Made by a program: the position numbers and the translations under genes
Shown: piece by piece, positions 1 to 8,101 of the stretch
How the letters are laid out: each line of letters opens with the position of its first letter
Position numbering within the stretch: position 1 is the stretch's first letter
NCBI GenBank assembly: GCA_022340185.1
Contig: JAJDOK010000044.1
Coordinates: 1 to 64,000, forward strand
Reading direction: 5' to 3'
Length of the DNA: 64,000 bases
Origin: Salaquimonas sp.
GTDB lineage: Bacteria; Pseudomonadota; Alphaproteobacteria; Rhizobiales; Rhizobiaceae
Notes under the pieces: model-generated
Told to the model about the DNA's origin: nothing
The model's input: the letters and a program-made list of their open reading frames with translations, nothing else
Database searches by the model: none

Positions 1-69
1 GGCGACGCCGCCTATCGCGCCAATCTCGTCAAGGTCATGGCCAGGCGCGCGGTTGTCGCCGCAGGCTGA
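1..69 (+). CDS. C-terminal end of a molybdenum hydroxylase FAD-binding subunit (CoxM-like), partial
   Basis: An open frame enters from the left edge and stops with TGA after 22 residues (GDAAYRANLVKVMARRAVV...). This tail resembles the C-terminus of the FAD-binding medium subunit of xanthine dehydrogenase / CO dehydrogenase-type enzymes, where a run of DAAYRA followed by RRAV is common. A strong terminator begins 23 bases after the stop, which supports this being the real 3' end of a plus-strand gene or operon. Only the tail is visible, so the substrate cannot be assigned. Confidence 0.6.
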   Translation, partial: GDAAYRANLVKVMARRAVVAAG

Positions 70-91
70 GCCCCCACACAGGAATGCAGGC

Positions 92-124
92 AAGGGCGGG
101 AAGCCGGTTTCCCGCCCTTTTTCT
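92..124 (+). terminator. Rho-independent terminator after the partial CoxM-like gene
   Basis: GGGCGGGAA at 94-102 pairs with TTCCCGCCC at 109-117 around a six-base loop, flanked by AA/TT and followed by a T-rich run from 118. It closes the transcription unit entering from the left and separates it from trkH. Confidence 0.85.
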
Positions 125-264
125 TTGCTGTTCGCCGCCATGGTGCGATGCAGCCTTGAAGGTTGGAAAGCCTTTGCGAACGGCGTATAAGCCTGCCCGC
201 AAGCAGCAGGGCCTTGAATTTCAGCACGAATCGAAGGCTCATTGGCGGTCAGTCGGAATGTGCC

Positions 265-1707
265 ATGCACTATGAGCGAATCCTCCCGCCTCTGGGACTT
301 CTTCTCTGCCTTGCCGGTCTGGGCATGCTGGTGCCGGCATTGGTCGATCTGGCGACTGCCAATCCCGATTGGGAGGTCTTTCTGACCTCTGCATTCCTGG
401 CCGGCGGCATCGGCGCCTTCCTGTTTCTCGGCTTTCGCAACCGCCGTCCGGGCGCCTGGAACCGGCGCGATGGCTTCGTCTTCGTGACTGCGAGCTGGCT
501 TGTTCTGTCGGTCGCCGGCGCACTTCCCTTCTATTTCGCCGAGGTGCGCATGTCGCCGGCCGATGCCTTCTTCGAGTCGGTTTCGGGCTTGACCACCACC
601 GGTTCGACCGTGATGACTGGTCTCGACGACCTGCCGCACGGTATCCTGATGTGGCGCTCGATCCTGCAATGGACGGGCGGCGTGGGCATTGTCGTCCTGT
701 CCGTCTTCCTCTTTCCCTTCCTCAAGCTCGGCGGCCAGCACCTGTTCGCGCTGGAATCTTCCGATACCGCTGAAAAGAGCTTCGCCCGCTTCGAGGAATA
801 TGCGGTGCGCATCCTGCTGCTCTATTTGCTGCTCACCATGCTTTGCATGATCAGCTACGACGCGCTCGGCATGACCTTCTTCGAAGCCGTCAACCACGCC
901 ATGACAACGGTTTCGTCCGGCGGATATTCGACTTCCGACCTGTCACTGGCCAATTTTCATTCCCTGCCCATTCTGTGGGTGGCGATCCTGTTCATGTTCC
1001 TGGGTGGCTTGCCCTTCATGGTGCTGCTCTTCCTGTTTTCGGCGCGGCGGCGCTTTTTCGACGTCCAGATCATCTATTTTGTCGTTGTCATCGCCGCATG
1101 CGCGATACTGGTGCTGATCACGCTCCATCTGCGCGGCGATGCCATCGACGCCACGACGCTGACGACGGTCGTCTTCACCATCACCTCGATCATCACCACG
1201 ACGGGATATGTCTATCAGGATTACGGCACCTGGCCCTCTGCAGCGTTGATGGCGATTTTCCTGATCACCCTGTTGGGTGCCTGTTCGGGATCGACGGCCG
1301 GCGGCTTCAAGATATTCCGCCTCGTCGTACTCATCGCCATCTTGCGCGCGGCGGTGAGCCGGCTGCTCTGGCCGAGCGCGGTTCGCTCCATGAAATACGG
1401 CAACCAGACCATCGGCGACGAGACGGTGGTTGCCGTCTCCGCCTTCCTGCTGCTTTACGGCCTGACCTTCGGCGTCGGCGCCATGGCGCTTGCGATATCG
1501 GGTCAGGACGCGCTGACCGCGATCACGGCGTCCGCCACGGCCATCGCCAATGTCGGTCCCGGCCTCGGCGACAAGATCGGCCCGATCTCCAACTTCGCCG
1601 GCTTGACGGATTTCGACAAGATCGTGCTGGCCTTCGAGATGCTGCTCGGCCGCCTCGAGATCATGTCCGTCCTGCTGCTGTTCGTGCCCGGCTTCTGGCG
1701 CGAGTAG
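265..1707 (+). CDS. trkH: TrkH-family potassium uptake protein
   Basis: The 480-residue integral membrane protein is the K+-translocating subunit of a Trk/Ktr-type system. All four selectivity-filter loops of the family are readable: TTTGST near residue 111, TTVSSGGYST near 215, ITTTGY near 308 and ANVGPG near 425, each following a pore helix between hydrophobic segments. The start is placed at the ATG giving MHYERILPPLG, because the longer frame upstream reads low-complexity residues unlike the family; its ribosome site is weak. Length matches rhizobial TrkH (about 480). No trkA is adjacent. It lies alone between a terminator and a repeat-bearing gap. Confidence 0.93.
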   Translation: MHYERILPPLGLLLCLAGLGMLVPALVDLATANPDWEVFLTSAFLAGGIGAFLFLGFRNRRPGAWNRRDGFVFVTASWLVLSVAGALPFYFAEVRMSPADAFFESVSGLTTTGSTVMTGLDDLPHGILMWRSILQWTGGVGIVVLSVFLFPFLKLGGQHLFALESSDTAEKSFARFEEYAVRILLLYLLLTMLCMISYDALGMTFFEAVNHAMTTVSSGGYSTSDLSLANFHSLPILWVAILFMFLGGLPFMVLLFLFSARRRFFDVQIIYFVVVIAACAILVLITLHLRGDAIDATTLTTVVFTITSIITTTGYVYQDYGTWPSAALMAIFLITLLGACSGSTAGGFKIFRLVVLIAILRAAVSRLLWPSAVRSMKYGNQTIGDETVVAVSAFLLLYGLTFGVGAMALAISGQDALTAITASATAIANVGPGLGDKIGPISNFAGLTDFDKIVLAFEMLLGRLEIMSVLLLFVPGFWRE

Positions 1708-1714
1708 AGCAAGA

Positions 1715-1803
1715 GGCGAGGAGGGCCGTAGGCCCGACCGGGAGAACCAAAACCTGGCGAGGAGGGCCGTAGGCCCGACCGGGAGAACCAAATCAGGCGA
1801 GGA
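1715..1803. repeat. Two-copy tandem intergenic repeat (37 bp, period 41) with a truncated third copy
   Basis: The unit starting GGCGAGGAGGGCCGTAGGCC occurs at 1715-1751 and again, identical, at 1756-1792; the first bases (GGCGAGGA) recur at 1796-1803. Each unit contains the small inverted repeat GGGCC-GTA-GGCCC. It sits in the 229-base gap (1708-1936) after trkH and downstream of the minus-strand oxygenase gene, so both neighbours read toward it. The rest of the gap shows nothing recognisable. Confidence 0.85.
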
Positions 1804-1936
1804 ACTTCACCCCTACGTGGCAGGGCAAGCTTTGGCATCGATAGGCAAGAAGCGATGCGACCGGGGCTGAAAGAGCCAAAGCGCCAGCCTGTGAACGGAC
1901 GCCGGGACGGAGGTCCCGGCGGAAAGCCAGCAAAAC

Positions 1937-2911
1937 CTACCCGCAAATTCGCTGTTTCGCCGCCTCGTATTCGCGTGCCAGCCGGTCGACCAGTTCCGCC
2001 GTCGGCACGACCGCGTCGACCTGGCCGATGCCCTGTCCCGAACCCCAGATATCGCGCCAGGCCTTGGCCTTGGAACCGCCGCCCGAACCGAAATCCATCT
2101 TGGAGGGGTCGCTTTCGGGCAGATTGTCCGGGTCGAGCCCCGCCGCGACGATCGAGGATTTCAGATAGTTGCCGTGCACGCCGGTGAACAGATTCGTATA
2201 GATGATGTCGGCGGCCCTGCCTTCGACGATCCCCTGCTTGTAGGCGTCGGTTGCGCGCGCCTCCTGTGTGGCGATAAACGGCGAGCCGATATAGGCCAGA
2301 TCCGCGCCCATGGCCTGCGCGGCGAGCACCGCGTCGCCATTGGCGATGGCGCCTGACAGCAATAGCGGTCCGTCGAACCATTGCCGGATTTCCTGGATCA
2401 GCGCGAAGGGTGACAGCGTGCCGGCATGGCCTCCTGCACCGGCGGCGACCGCGATCAGCCCGTCCGCGCCCTTTTCGATGGCTTTGTGCGCATGGCGATT
2501 GTGGATGATGTCGTGCAGCACGATGCCGCTATAAGAATGCACCGCGTCGTAAACTTCCGGAATGGCGCCAAGCGAGGTGATGACGACCGGGACCTTGTAT
2601 TTGACGGTGAGCTGCAGGTCTTCCTGCAGCCGTGTGTTCGATTTGTGGACGATATGATTGACTGCGAAGGGCGCGACCCTGGCCTGCGGATTGGCCGCTG
2701 CATGATCGGCGAGTTCCCGCGTGATCCGGTCAAGCCATTCGTCGAGCTGCTCGATCGGCCGCGCATTGAGCGCTGGGAAGGAGCCGACGACACCCGCCTT
2801 GCATTGCGCCAGGGTCAGTTCGGGGTGTGAAATGATGAACAATGGCGCAGCGACAACCGGCACGCAAAGCCGGTTCTTCATGATGTCTGGTATCGGCAAG
2901 GACAGCCCCAT
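1937..2911 (-). CDS. Nitronate monooxygenase family protein (2-nitropropane dioxygenase-like)
   Basis: The 324-residue protein matches the FMN-dependent TIM-barrel family of nitronate monooxygenases: N-terminal VAAPLFIIS, then CKAGVVGSFPALNAR, the HDIIHNRHAHKAIEKGADG strand-helix, AAGAGGHAG (phosphate grip for FMN) and SGAIANGDAV. These enzymes oxidise alkyl nitronates, and relatives annotated this way may act on other acidic carbon compounds. The ATG giving MGLSLPIPD is chosen because conservation starts there; the frame stays open upstream. No clear Shine-Dalgarno is visible; a TTGATC-N17-TATAAA promoter lies just upstream, with a palindrome between it and the ATG that is nearly identical to one at the fad operon. 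This suggests joint control with fatty or branched acyl-CoA catabolism (inference). Confidence 0.88.
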   Translation of the reverse strand: MGLSLPIPDIMKNRLCVPVVAAPLFIISHPELTLAQCKAGVVGSFPALNARPIEQLDEWLDRITRELADHAAANPQARVAPFAVNHIVHKSNTRLQEDLQLTVKYKVPVVITSLGAIPEVYDAVHSYSGIVLHDIIHNRHAHKAIEKGADGLIAVAAGAGGHAGTLSPFALIQEIRQWFDGPLLLSGAIANGDAVLAAQAMGADLAYIGSPFIATQEARATDAYKQGIVEGRAADIIYTNLFTGVHGNYLKSSIVAAGLDPDNLPESDPSKMDFGSGGGSKAKAWRDIWGSGQGIGQVDAVVPTAELVDRLAREYEAAKQRICG

Positions 2912-2914
2912 TTG

Positions 2915-2934
2915 ATTGACGTTTACGGAAACGT
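2915..2934 (-). promoter_or_regulatory. Palindromic operator at the nitronate monooxygenase start site, shared with the fad operon
   Basis: The 20-mer ACGTTTCCGTAAACGTCAAT (minus strand) is the same, apart from one base, as plus-strand 40556-40575 (ACGTTTGCGTAAACGTCAAT). The core is a dyad, GACGTTT-N4-AAACGTC at 2918-2935. It covers the predicted transcription start and ends three bases before the ATG, a classical repressor position. A LiuR-like MerR regulator is encoded at 42712-43134, but the binding protein is an inference. Confidence 0.65.
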
Positions 2935-2938
2935 CGCC

Positions 2939-2967
2939 TTTATACGAACCCGCATTCGCCGGATCAA
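2939..2967 (-). promoter_or_regulatory. Sigma-70-type promoter of the nitronate monooxygenase gene
   Basis: Minus-strand TTGATC (2967-2962) and TATAAA (2944-2939) are separated by 17 bases. The implied start near 2932 leaves a leader of about 20 bases and places the operator across the start site. Confidence 0.6.
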
Positions 2968-3218
2968 TTGCAGAATGACTCGCAATCGGCGGTAAGGCCG
3001 CCGCGTTGCATTCGCGCGCCAAAGCGCTAGGGTCACGAATCATTTGCAGGTTCCGACCTTGGAAACGGAACCGGTCCAGCGATGCGTCCGGCGGCATTGA
3101 ACGCATCACAGGCTGTGGGTAGAAGCGCCAAAGGTGAAAAAAATGCGCCCGGCGATGCAAATCAGTTTATTCTAGGGTGCTTCCAACGGAATGATGCGGC
3201 TTTCAGGGTGCATGGACA

Positions 3219-4361
3219 TTGGCTGATTTCGAGGGGCTGATCCGTCAGGCTCTGGCGCGGCAGGACGATAGCGATCCTGCGATACGCGAAAAGGTCTACC
3301 AGTCTTCGCGCAAGGCTCTGGCACGCATGATCGCCTCATCTGGCGTGCAGCCACCGGATGTCATCAACCGCCAGCGCGTGGCGCTTGAGGATTCCATCCA
3401 GCGCATCGAGGCCGGCTACCAACACCGCCAGGCACCGCGTCCGGTCGTCGAGGAACCATATCTGCCACCGCGGCGCGAACGCGATGTCGCGGATGATGAC
3501 CAGCACGGCCATGCATGGCCGGTCGACAACGAAACTGTTCACAAATCGGACCATGCCCCCTTCGCATCCGGTCCCGATTCGTCCGATGTACATGCCATGC
3601 CTCCGCCGGTTGAGCGCAGCGACCAGGCGTATGGCGGCCGCGAGGCGGAACATGGCCGTGCCGGCGGCGAACACCAGCGAGGTCGGGAAGCGGAAGATTC
3701 CACGCTGTTTCGGCGCATTATCGCCATCCTGGCGCTGATCGCCATTCTGGGCGTGATTGGATGGATGGGCTATGCGCTGGTTGGATCGCTGATGGACAAG
3801 TGGCAGTCGGTCGGCGGCGCCACACCGCCGGCCAGTTCGCAAGGCTCCGATCCGGCTGATCAGGACGAGCTCGCCAATGCCAGCTACATCACTGTTCTGT
3901 CGGCCGGCGATACCGCGGCGCTGGATACCGCCGGCAGGGGCAAGGCCGAGATTGTCAGCCAGTCCAACCTGGAAATGATCCGGCTGGTTTCACTGCGTCC
4001 TGCCGATGCGCGCAACGAGCCTGCCCCGCCAATCCTGGTCAAGTTGCAGGAAGGCGTGTTGCCGCGTATCGCGGGGAACCGTGTGACAGTCGAAATTCTG
4101 GCCAAATCGGGCAGCGCGGGACCGGCGACTTTCGCCGTGGGATGTGATTTCGGCGGTCAAGATCTTTGCGGCAGAAAACGCTTCCGCGTCGGTATCCAGC
4201 CTGAAGCAATTGTCTTCACCATCAATGTTGACGCCAGCCTTGCCACGGCCAAGCCGGCCTATCTGTCGATCTCCACCGACATTTCCAACGATGCCGAGCT
4301 CACCGGAGAGGGCGATCCGCTCGACCTGCTCTATATCAGGCTGCGCCTGTCGACCGGATAG
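3219..4361 (+). CDS. Conserved hypothetical single-pass membrane protein
   Basis: The 380-residue product is not assigned to a known function. It has a charged helical N-terminal part (ADFEGLIRQALARQ..., residues 1-75), a polar His/Arg/Asp-rich linker to about 160, one hydrophobic segment at about 165-185 (IIAILALIAILGVIGWMGYA), and a C-terminal domain of about 190 residues, beta-rich in appearance, with two cysteines in GCDFGGQDLCG. One membrane anchor with a large C-terminal domain fits an inner-membrane protein exposing that domain to the periplasm. The start is a TTG, since the ATG at 3212 is out of frame and stops at once. It converges on ppk2 with a six-base gap. N-terminal residues look conserved in rhizobial hypothetical proteins I have seen, without an assigned role. 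Confidence 0.8.
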   Translation: MADFEGLIRQALARQDDSDPAIREKVYQSSRKALARMIASSGVQPPDVINRQRVALEDSIQRIEAGYQHRQAPRPVVEEPYLPPRRERDVADDDQHGHAWPVDNETVHKSDHAPFASGPDSSDVHAMPPPVERSDQAYGGREAEHGRAGGEHQRGREAEDSTLFRRIIAILALIAILGVIGWMGYALVGSLMDKWQSVGGATPPASSQGSDPADQDELANASYITVLSAGDTAALDTAGRGKAEIVSQSNLEMIRLVSLRPADARNEPAPPILVKLQEGVLPRIAGNRVTVEILAKSGSAGPATFAVGCDFGGQDLCGRKRFRVGIQPEAIVFTINVDASLATAKPAYLSISTDISNDAELTGEGDPLDLLYIRLRLSTG

Positions 4362-4367
4362 GCAGTC

Positions 4368-5261
4368 CTATTCCGAGAAACCGTCTGCCGGACGAACGAT
4401 GTTGTCGTCAACCTCGCCGATCTTCTTTTCGTCCTTGCCGGTATAGTCGATAGCGTGCAGTACGGTGCGGATGGCGTTCAGCCTGGCGCGTCTCTTGTCG
4501 TTGGACCGCAGCACCGTCCATGGCGCATGTGTAGTGTCGGTGGCCGAGAACATTCTGTTGCGCGCGATCGAGTATTCGTCCCATTTCTGCAGTGCCTTGA
4601 TGTCGATCGGTGAGAGCTTCCAGACTTTCAGCGGATCGTGGCGGCGGTCATGGAATCGTTCCAGTTGCATTTCGCGACCGATATTGAGCCAGAACTTGAA
4701 GAACCGCGTCCCGCCATTGACGATCATGCGCTCGAAGCGTGGCACCTCTTCGAGAAATGCCTGATGCTCGTCATCGCTGCAAAACCCCATGACCGGTTCG
4801 ACACCGGCCCGGTTGTACCAGGACCGGTCGAACAGCACCATTTCTCCGGCTGTTGGAAAATGTTCCACGTAACGCTGGAAATACCATTGCCCGCGTTCGA
4901 CATCGGAAGGCTTGGACAGCGCCACGGTGCGCACCTGGCGCGGATTGAGATTTTCCCTGAACCGCGAGATCGTGCCTCCCTTGCCGGCCGCATCGCGTCC
5001 CTCGAACACGATCATGATGCGTTCGCCGGTGTTCTGGATCCAATATTGCACCTTCACCAGTTCGCGCTGCAGATCGGCGAGCTGTTTGTCATATTCATGG
5101 CGGACAAGCCGCTTGTCGTAGGGATATCCGCCGCTGGCGAGCTTGTTCTTCTTGACCCAGTCGGGAAGCTTGGGATCGTCGAGGTCGAAGATCCGCTCCT
5201 TGCCATCAATGCTGAGTTCAACTATCGGGGCGTCGGGTATGTCCATGGCGAACCGACTCAT
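4368..5261 (-). CDS. ppk2: Polyphosphate kinase 2 (PPK2)
   Basis: The 297-residue protein carries the PPK2 P-loop [12 protein letters not shown], the lid [12 protein letters not shown] and the [19 protein letters not shown] block typical of one-domain class I PPK2, which transfers phosphate between polyphosphate and nucleoside diphosphates. The start giving [10 protein letters not shown] is preferred; MDIPD at 5246 is an alternative, and the longer frame reaching 5408 lacks conservation. It is divergent from phoR over a 219-base gap (5262-5480) with no clear Pho box, and its position beside the pst-pho cluster fits phosphate storage. I recall the same neighbourhood in Sinorhizobium meliloti. 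Confidence 0.93.
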   Translation of the reverse strand: MSRFAMDIPDAPIVELSIDGKERIFDLDDPKLPDWVKKNKLASGGYPYDKRLVRHEYDKQLADLQRELVKVQYWIQNTGERIMIVFEGRDAAGKGGTISRFRENLNPRQVRTVALSKPSDVERGQWYFQRYVEHFPTAGEMVLFDRSWYNRAGVEPVMGFCSDDEHQAFLEEVPRFERMIVNGGTRFFKFWLNIGREMQLERFHDRRHDPLKVWKLSPIDIKALQKWDEYSIARNRMFSATDTTHAPWTVLRSNDKRRARLNAIRTVLHAIDYTGKDEKKIGEVDDNIVRPADGFSE

Positions 5262-5480
5262 CGCTGTTGGTGACCGGATGCCGGCGCCTGCCGCCGCCGA
5301 CCGATAACAATTAGCCTTAATGAGGCGACCGAAGCCTAGTACAGACCGCATTGATTGGGAAGCAGTCAGCCTTGTCGAACGGGTTTCGAATTGTTGTAAA
5401 TCCGGCAAGCCGCTGTGCTATGCACGCCGGGCAGGCACGGCATTGCATGTGCAGGCCGCGCTTCGGAAAGGCGAAGGCGC

Positions 5481-6770
5481 ATGGCGGATACCAATGCCGC
5501 ATTTGAAAACGACCGCAGAAGGATAAGCCGGCTGGTTCAGGCCCGCTGGCTGCTCTTTGCAGGCGGGCTTTTGTGCATCCTGTTTGCCTGGCTCGAACCA
5601 CAGCGTGCGCCTTTCGCACTTGGCGGATTTGTCGCCCTTGTCGGTGTCGCGCTGTTCTTTCCCCGGCGCACCTTGTCTGCTCCCGTGCGCGGTGTCATGG
5701 CTTCGCACAATCAGGTATGGCCGGATACCTCGATCAAGGCGATCACCGAAGCGCTGGGCTATCCGGCTTACATTCTCGATGCCGACGCAGTGCTGCGTCA
5801 CACCAATGCCCGGGCCGAGCAGGCTTTCGGTCCGGCGCGCGCCGGCGACCCCATCAGCTACAAGTTCCGCCGCCCGGAGATAATGAGGCTGATCGATGAG
5901 GCGGTTGCCTCGGGGTCGCGTGCCGAACTGGAATACAATGAGCAGGTGCCGCAGGAGCGCTGGTATGCCGTTTCTGTCTCACCGATACCGCTGGCGTCAG
6001 CCTCCCGGCGCCCGGCCTTTTTCCTGCTTTCCTTTTTCGATCTGACGGAGGCGAAACGTTCCGAGCAGATGCGCTCCGACTTCATTGCCAATGCCAGTCA
6101 CGAACTGCGCACGCCGCTTGCGTCCCTGCGCGGCTTTATCGAGACCATTCAGGGACCCGCCGCAAAGGATCCCGAAACCATCACCAAATTTCTGGGCCTT
6201 ATGCTCGAACAGGCCGAACGCATGTCACGGCTGATCGATGATCTGCTATCGCTGAGCCGCATCGAGATGAAATCTCACATGCGGCCGCAGGGGGTTGTCG
6301 ATCTTGCCGAATTGCTCCGCCAGGTCATCAACATGCTCGAACCTCTTTCTGCCAATCTTGGCGTGAAAATCACGCTTTCGCTTTCCGACAAGAAACTTCC
6401 GGTCCGAGGAGATCGTGACGAATTGATTCAGGTCGTCGAAAACTTGGTCGAGAACGCCTGCAAATACGGTCAGTCGGGCGGCAAGGTCGTTGTCTCGGCG
6501 AATAGGGTGCCGGCCGGATCGTCATCTCTGCCCGGACAGATCGAGGTCTCCATACGCGATTTCGGCCCCGGCATTGCCGCCGAGCATCTGCCGCGCCTGA
6601 CCGAGCGCTTCTACCGCGTCGATGTCGCCTCCAGCCGTGAAAAGCAGGGTACCGGACTGGGTCTCGCCATCGTCAAGCACATCCTTAACCGGCACTCGAG
6701 CCGGCTTGCCGTTTCTTCGGTTCCGGGCGAGGGCGCGACATTTGCATTCCGCCTGCCAATTGAACGTTAG
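5481..6770 (+). CDS. phoR: Phosphate regulon sensor histidine kinase PhoR
   Basis: The 429-residue membrane kinase has two N-terminal hydrophobic segments (about 20-60), a PAS domain (about 85-190, YPAYILDADAVLRHTN), a HisKA domain with phospho-acceptor His207 in NASHELRTPLASLRG, and a HATPase domain with N box LVENACKYG, G1 DFGPGI and G2 GTGLGLAIVKHI. It should phosphorylate PhoB during phosphate limitation under control of the Pst transporter and PhoU. The start giving MADTNAAFEN fits the PhoR length. It heads the pst cluster, separated from pstS by a 203-base promoter region. Confidence 0.93.
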   Translation: MADTNAAFENDRRRISRLVQARWLLFAGGLLCILFAWLEPQRAPFALGGFVALVGVALFFPRRTLSAPVRGVMASHNQVWPDTSIKAITEALGYPAYILDADAVLRHTNARAEQAFGPARAGDPISYKFRRPEIMRLIDEAVASGSRAELEYNEQVPQERWYAVSVSPIPLASASRRPAFFLLSFFDLTEAKRSEQMRSDFIANASHELRTPLASLRGFIETIQGPAAKDPETITKFLGLMLEQAERMSRLIDDLLSLSRIEMKSHMRPQGVVDLAELLRQVINMLEPLSANLGVKITLSLSDKKLPVRGDRDELIQVVENLVENACKYGQSGGKVVVSANRVPAGSSSLPGQIEVSIRDFGPGIAAEHLPRLTERFYRVDVASSREKQGTGLGLAIVKHILNRHSSRLAVSSVPGEGATFAFRLPIER

Positions 6771-6815
6771 TCTGGTGGAAGAGTAAAAAATTAGATTATT
6801 ATTCAATAAGTTGCA

Positions 6816-6860
6816 CTGTCACAATAACGATAATTCATTGTCATAAAACGAAGATGTCAC
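6816..6860 (+). promoter_or_regulatory. Probable PhoB-binding region upstream of pstS
   Basis: Three Pho-box-like heptamers are present: CTGTCAC at 6816-6822, TTGTCAT at 6838-6844 and ATGTCAC at 6854-6860. The first two are spaced 22 bases apart, twice the usual 11-base phase; the third is out of that phase. The segment TTGTCATAAAAC matches the front half of the consensus Pho box. Location 114-158 bases before a pho-regulated gene supports the call, but the spacing is irregular. Confidence 0.5.
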
Positions 6861-6973
6861 GGCTCTAGTGTGCCTGCGTCACGGGGGCCGCCGCTACGCA
6901 TTCTCGCGTCTTCACGCCCCACTGACAGAAAAGCGAACCGAATCTTCGTTTACGCGAAACAGGGAGAAAACCC

Positions 6974-8011
6974 GTGAAATTCAAACACCTTGCAGGCGTC
7001 GCTGCCGGCGCCCTCTTGCTCGCCGCCGCCGGTCAGGCGCAGGCACGTGACCAGATCCAGATCAAAGGCTCCTCAACGGTGCTGCCCTATGCCTCGATCG
7101 TCGCCGAGGCCTTCGGCGAAAATTTCGATTTCCCGACCCCGGTGGTCGAGGGCGGTGGTTCCGGTGCCGGCCGTAAGGCGCTCTGCGAAGGCGTGGGCGA
7201 GAACACGATCGACATTGCCGACTCTTCCTCGCGCATCAAGCAGTCCGATATCGACAACTGCAAGGCAAACGGCGTGAACGAGATACAGGAAGTGCGGATC
7301 GGCTATGACGGCATCGTTTTCGCATCCGACATCAACGGCCCGTCCTTCGCCTTCACCCCGGCCGACTGGTTCAATGCCCTCGCCGCCGAAGTCGTGGTCG
7401 ACGGCAAGATCGTCGCCAACCCGAACAAGTCCTGGCATGACGTGAAAGCCGATCTGCCGGATCAGGAAATCCTGGCCTTCATTCCGGGCACCAAGCACGG
7501 TACCCGCGAAGTCTTCGACATCAAGGTGCTGGAAGACGGCTGCAAGGAATCAGGCGCGCTGGAAGCCTTCGTGGCGGCCAAGGGCGAAAAGGATGGCGAG
7601 AAGATGTGCCTTAACCTGCGTACCGATGGTGTGTCGGTCGACATCGACGGTGACTACACCGAGACGCTGGCCCGCCTCGACGCCAACAAGCACGCGATTG
7701 GCGTCTTCGGCCTGTCGTTCTACCAGAACAATACTGACAAGCTGCAGGTTGCGACCATGAACGGCATAACCCCGTCGGTCGAAACCGTCGCCTCGGGTGA
7801 GTATCCGGTCTCGCGTCCGCTGTTCTTCTACGTCAAGAACGCGCATCTGGACGTGATCCCGGGTCTGCAGGAATATATCGAGTTCTTCGTCTCCGACGAC
7901 ATGGCCGGCCCCGACGGTCCGCTTGCCGCCTACGGCCTGGTTCCCGATCCGGAACTCGCCGCGACCCAGGAAAAGGTCAAGAATCGTGTCCCGATGGGTC
8001 CGCTGAACTAG
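6974..8011 (+). CDS. pstS: Phosphate ABC transporter substrate-binding protein PstS
   Basis: The 345-residue periplasmic protein begins with a signal peptide (MKFKHLAGVAAGALLLAAAGQAQA, cut before RDQI). The phosphate-site motifs KGSSTVLPYA near residue 34 and GGGSGAGRKAL near 60 are present. The start is a GTG with AGGGAG eight bases upstream. PstS delivers phosphate to PstC-PstA. A GC hairpin after the stop probably lets pstS be made in excess over the membrane subunits. Confidence 0.96.
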   Translation: MKFKHLAGVAAGALLLAAAGQAQARDQIQIKGSSTVLPYASIVAEAFGENFDFPTPVVEGGGSGAGRKALCEGVGENTIDIADSSSRIKQSDIDNCKANGVNEIQEVRIGYDGIVFASDINGPSFAFTPADWFNALAAEVVVDGKIVANPNKSWHDVKADLPDQEILAFIPGTKHGTREVFDIKVLEDGCKESGALEAFVAAKGEKDGEKMCLNLRTDGVSVDIDGDYTETLARLDANKHAIGVFGLSFYQNNTDKLQVATMNGITPSVETVASGEYPVSRPLFFYVKNAHLDVIPGLQEYIEFFVSDDMAGPDGPLAAYGLVPDPELAATQEKVKNRVPMGPLN

Positions 8012-8032
8012 TTCCTGACGGCCAACGAAACG

Positions 8033-8057
8033 GGGGCGGCGCGTCTGTCGCCGCCCC
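8033..8057 (+). terminator. Hairpin between pstS and pstC (attenuator or 3' stabiliser)
   Basis: GGGGCGGCG (8033-8041) pairs with CGCCGCCCC (8049-8057) around a seven-base loop. The following sequence is TTCTC, not a full T run, so partial termination or protection of the pstS mRNA end is likelier than complete termination. Confidence 0.6.
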
Positions 8058-8101
8058 TTCTCGGCTCGTCGCGGCCCTTCTTTGATCATGACGGAAGTGA
8101 C

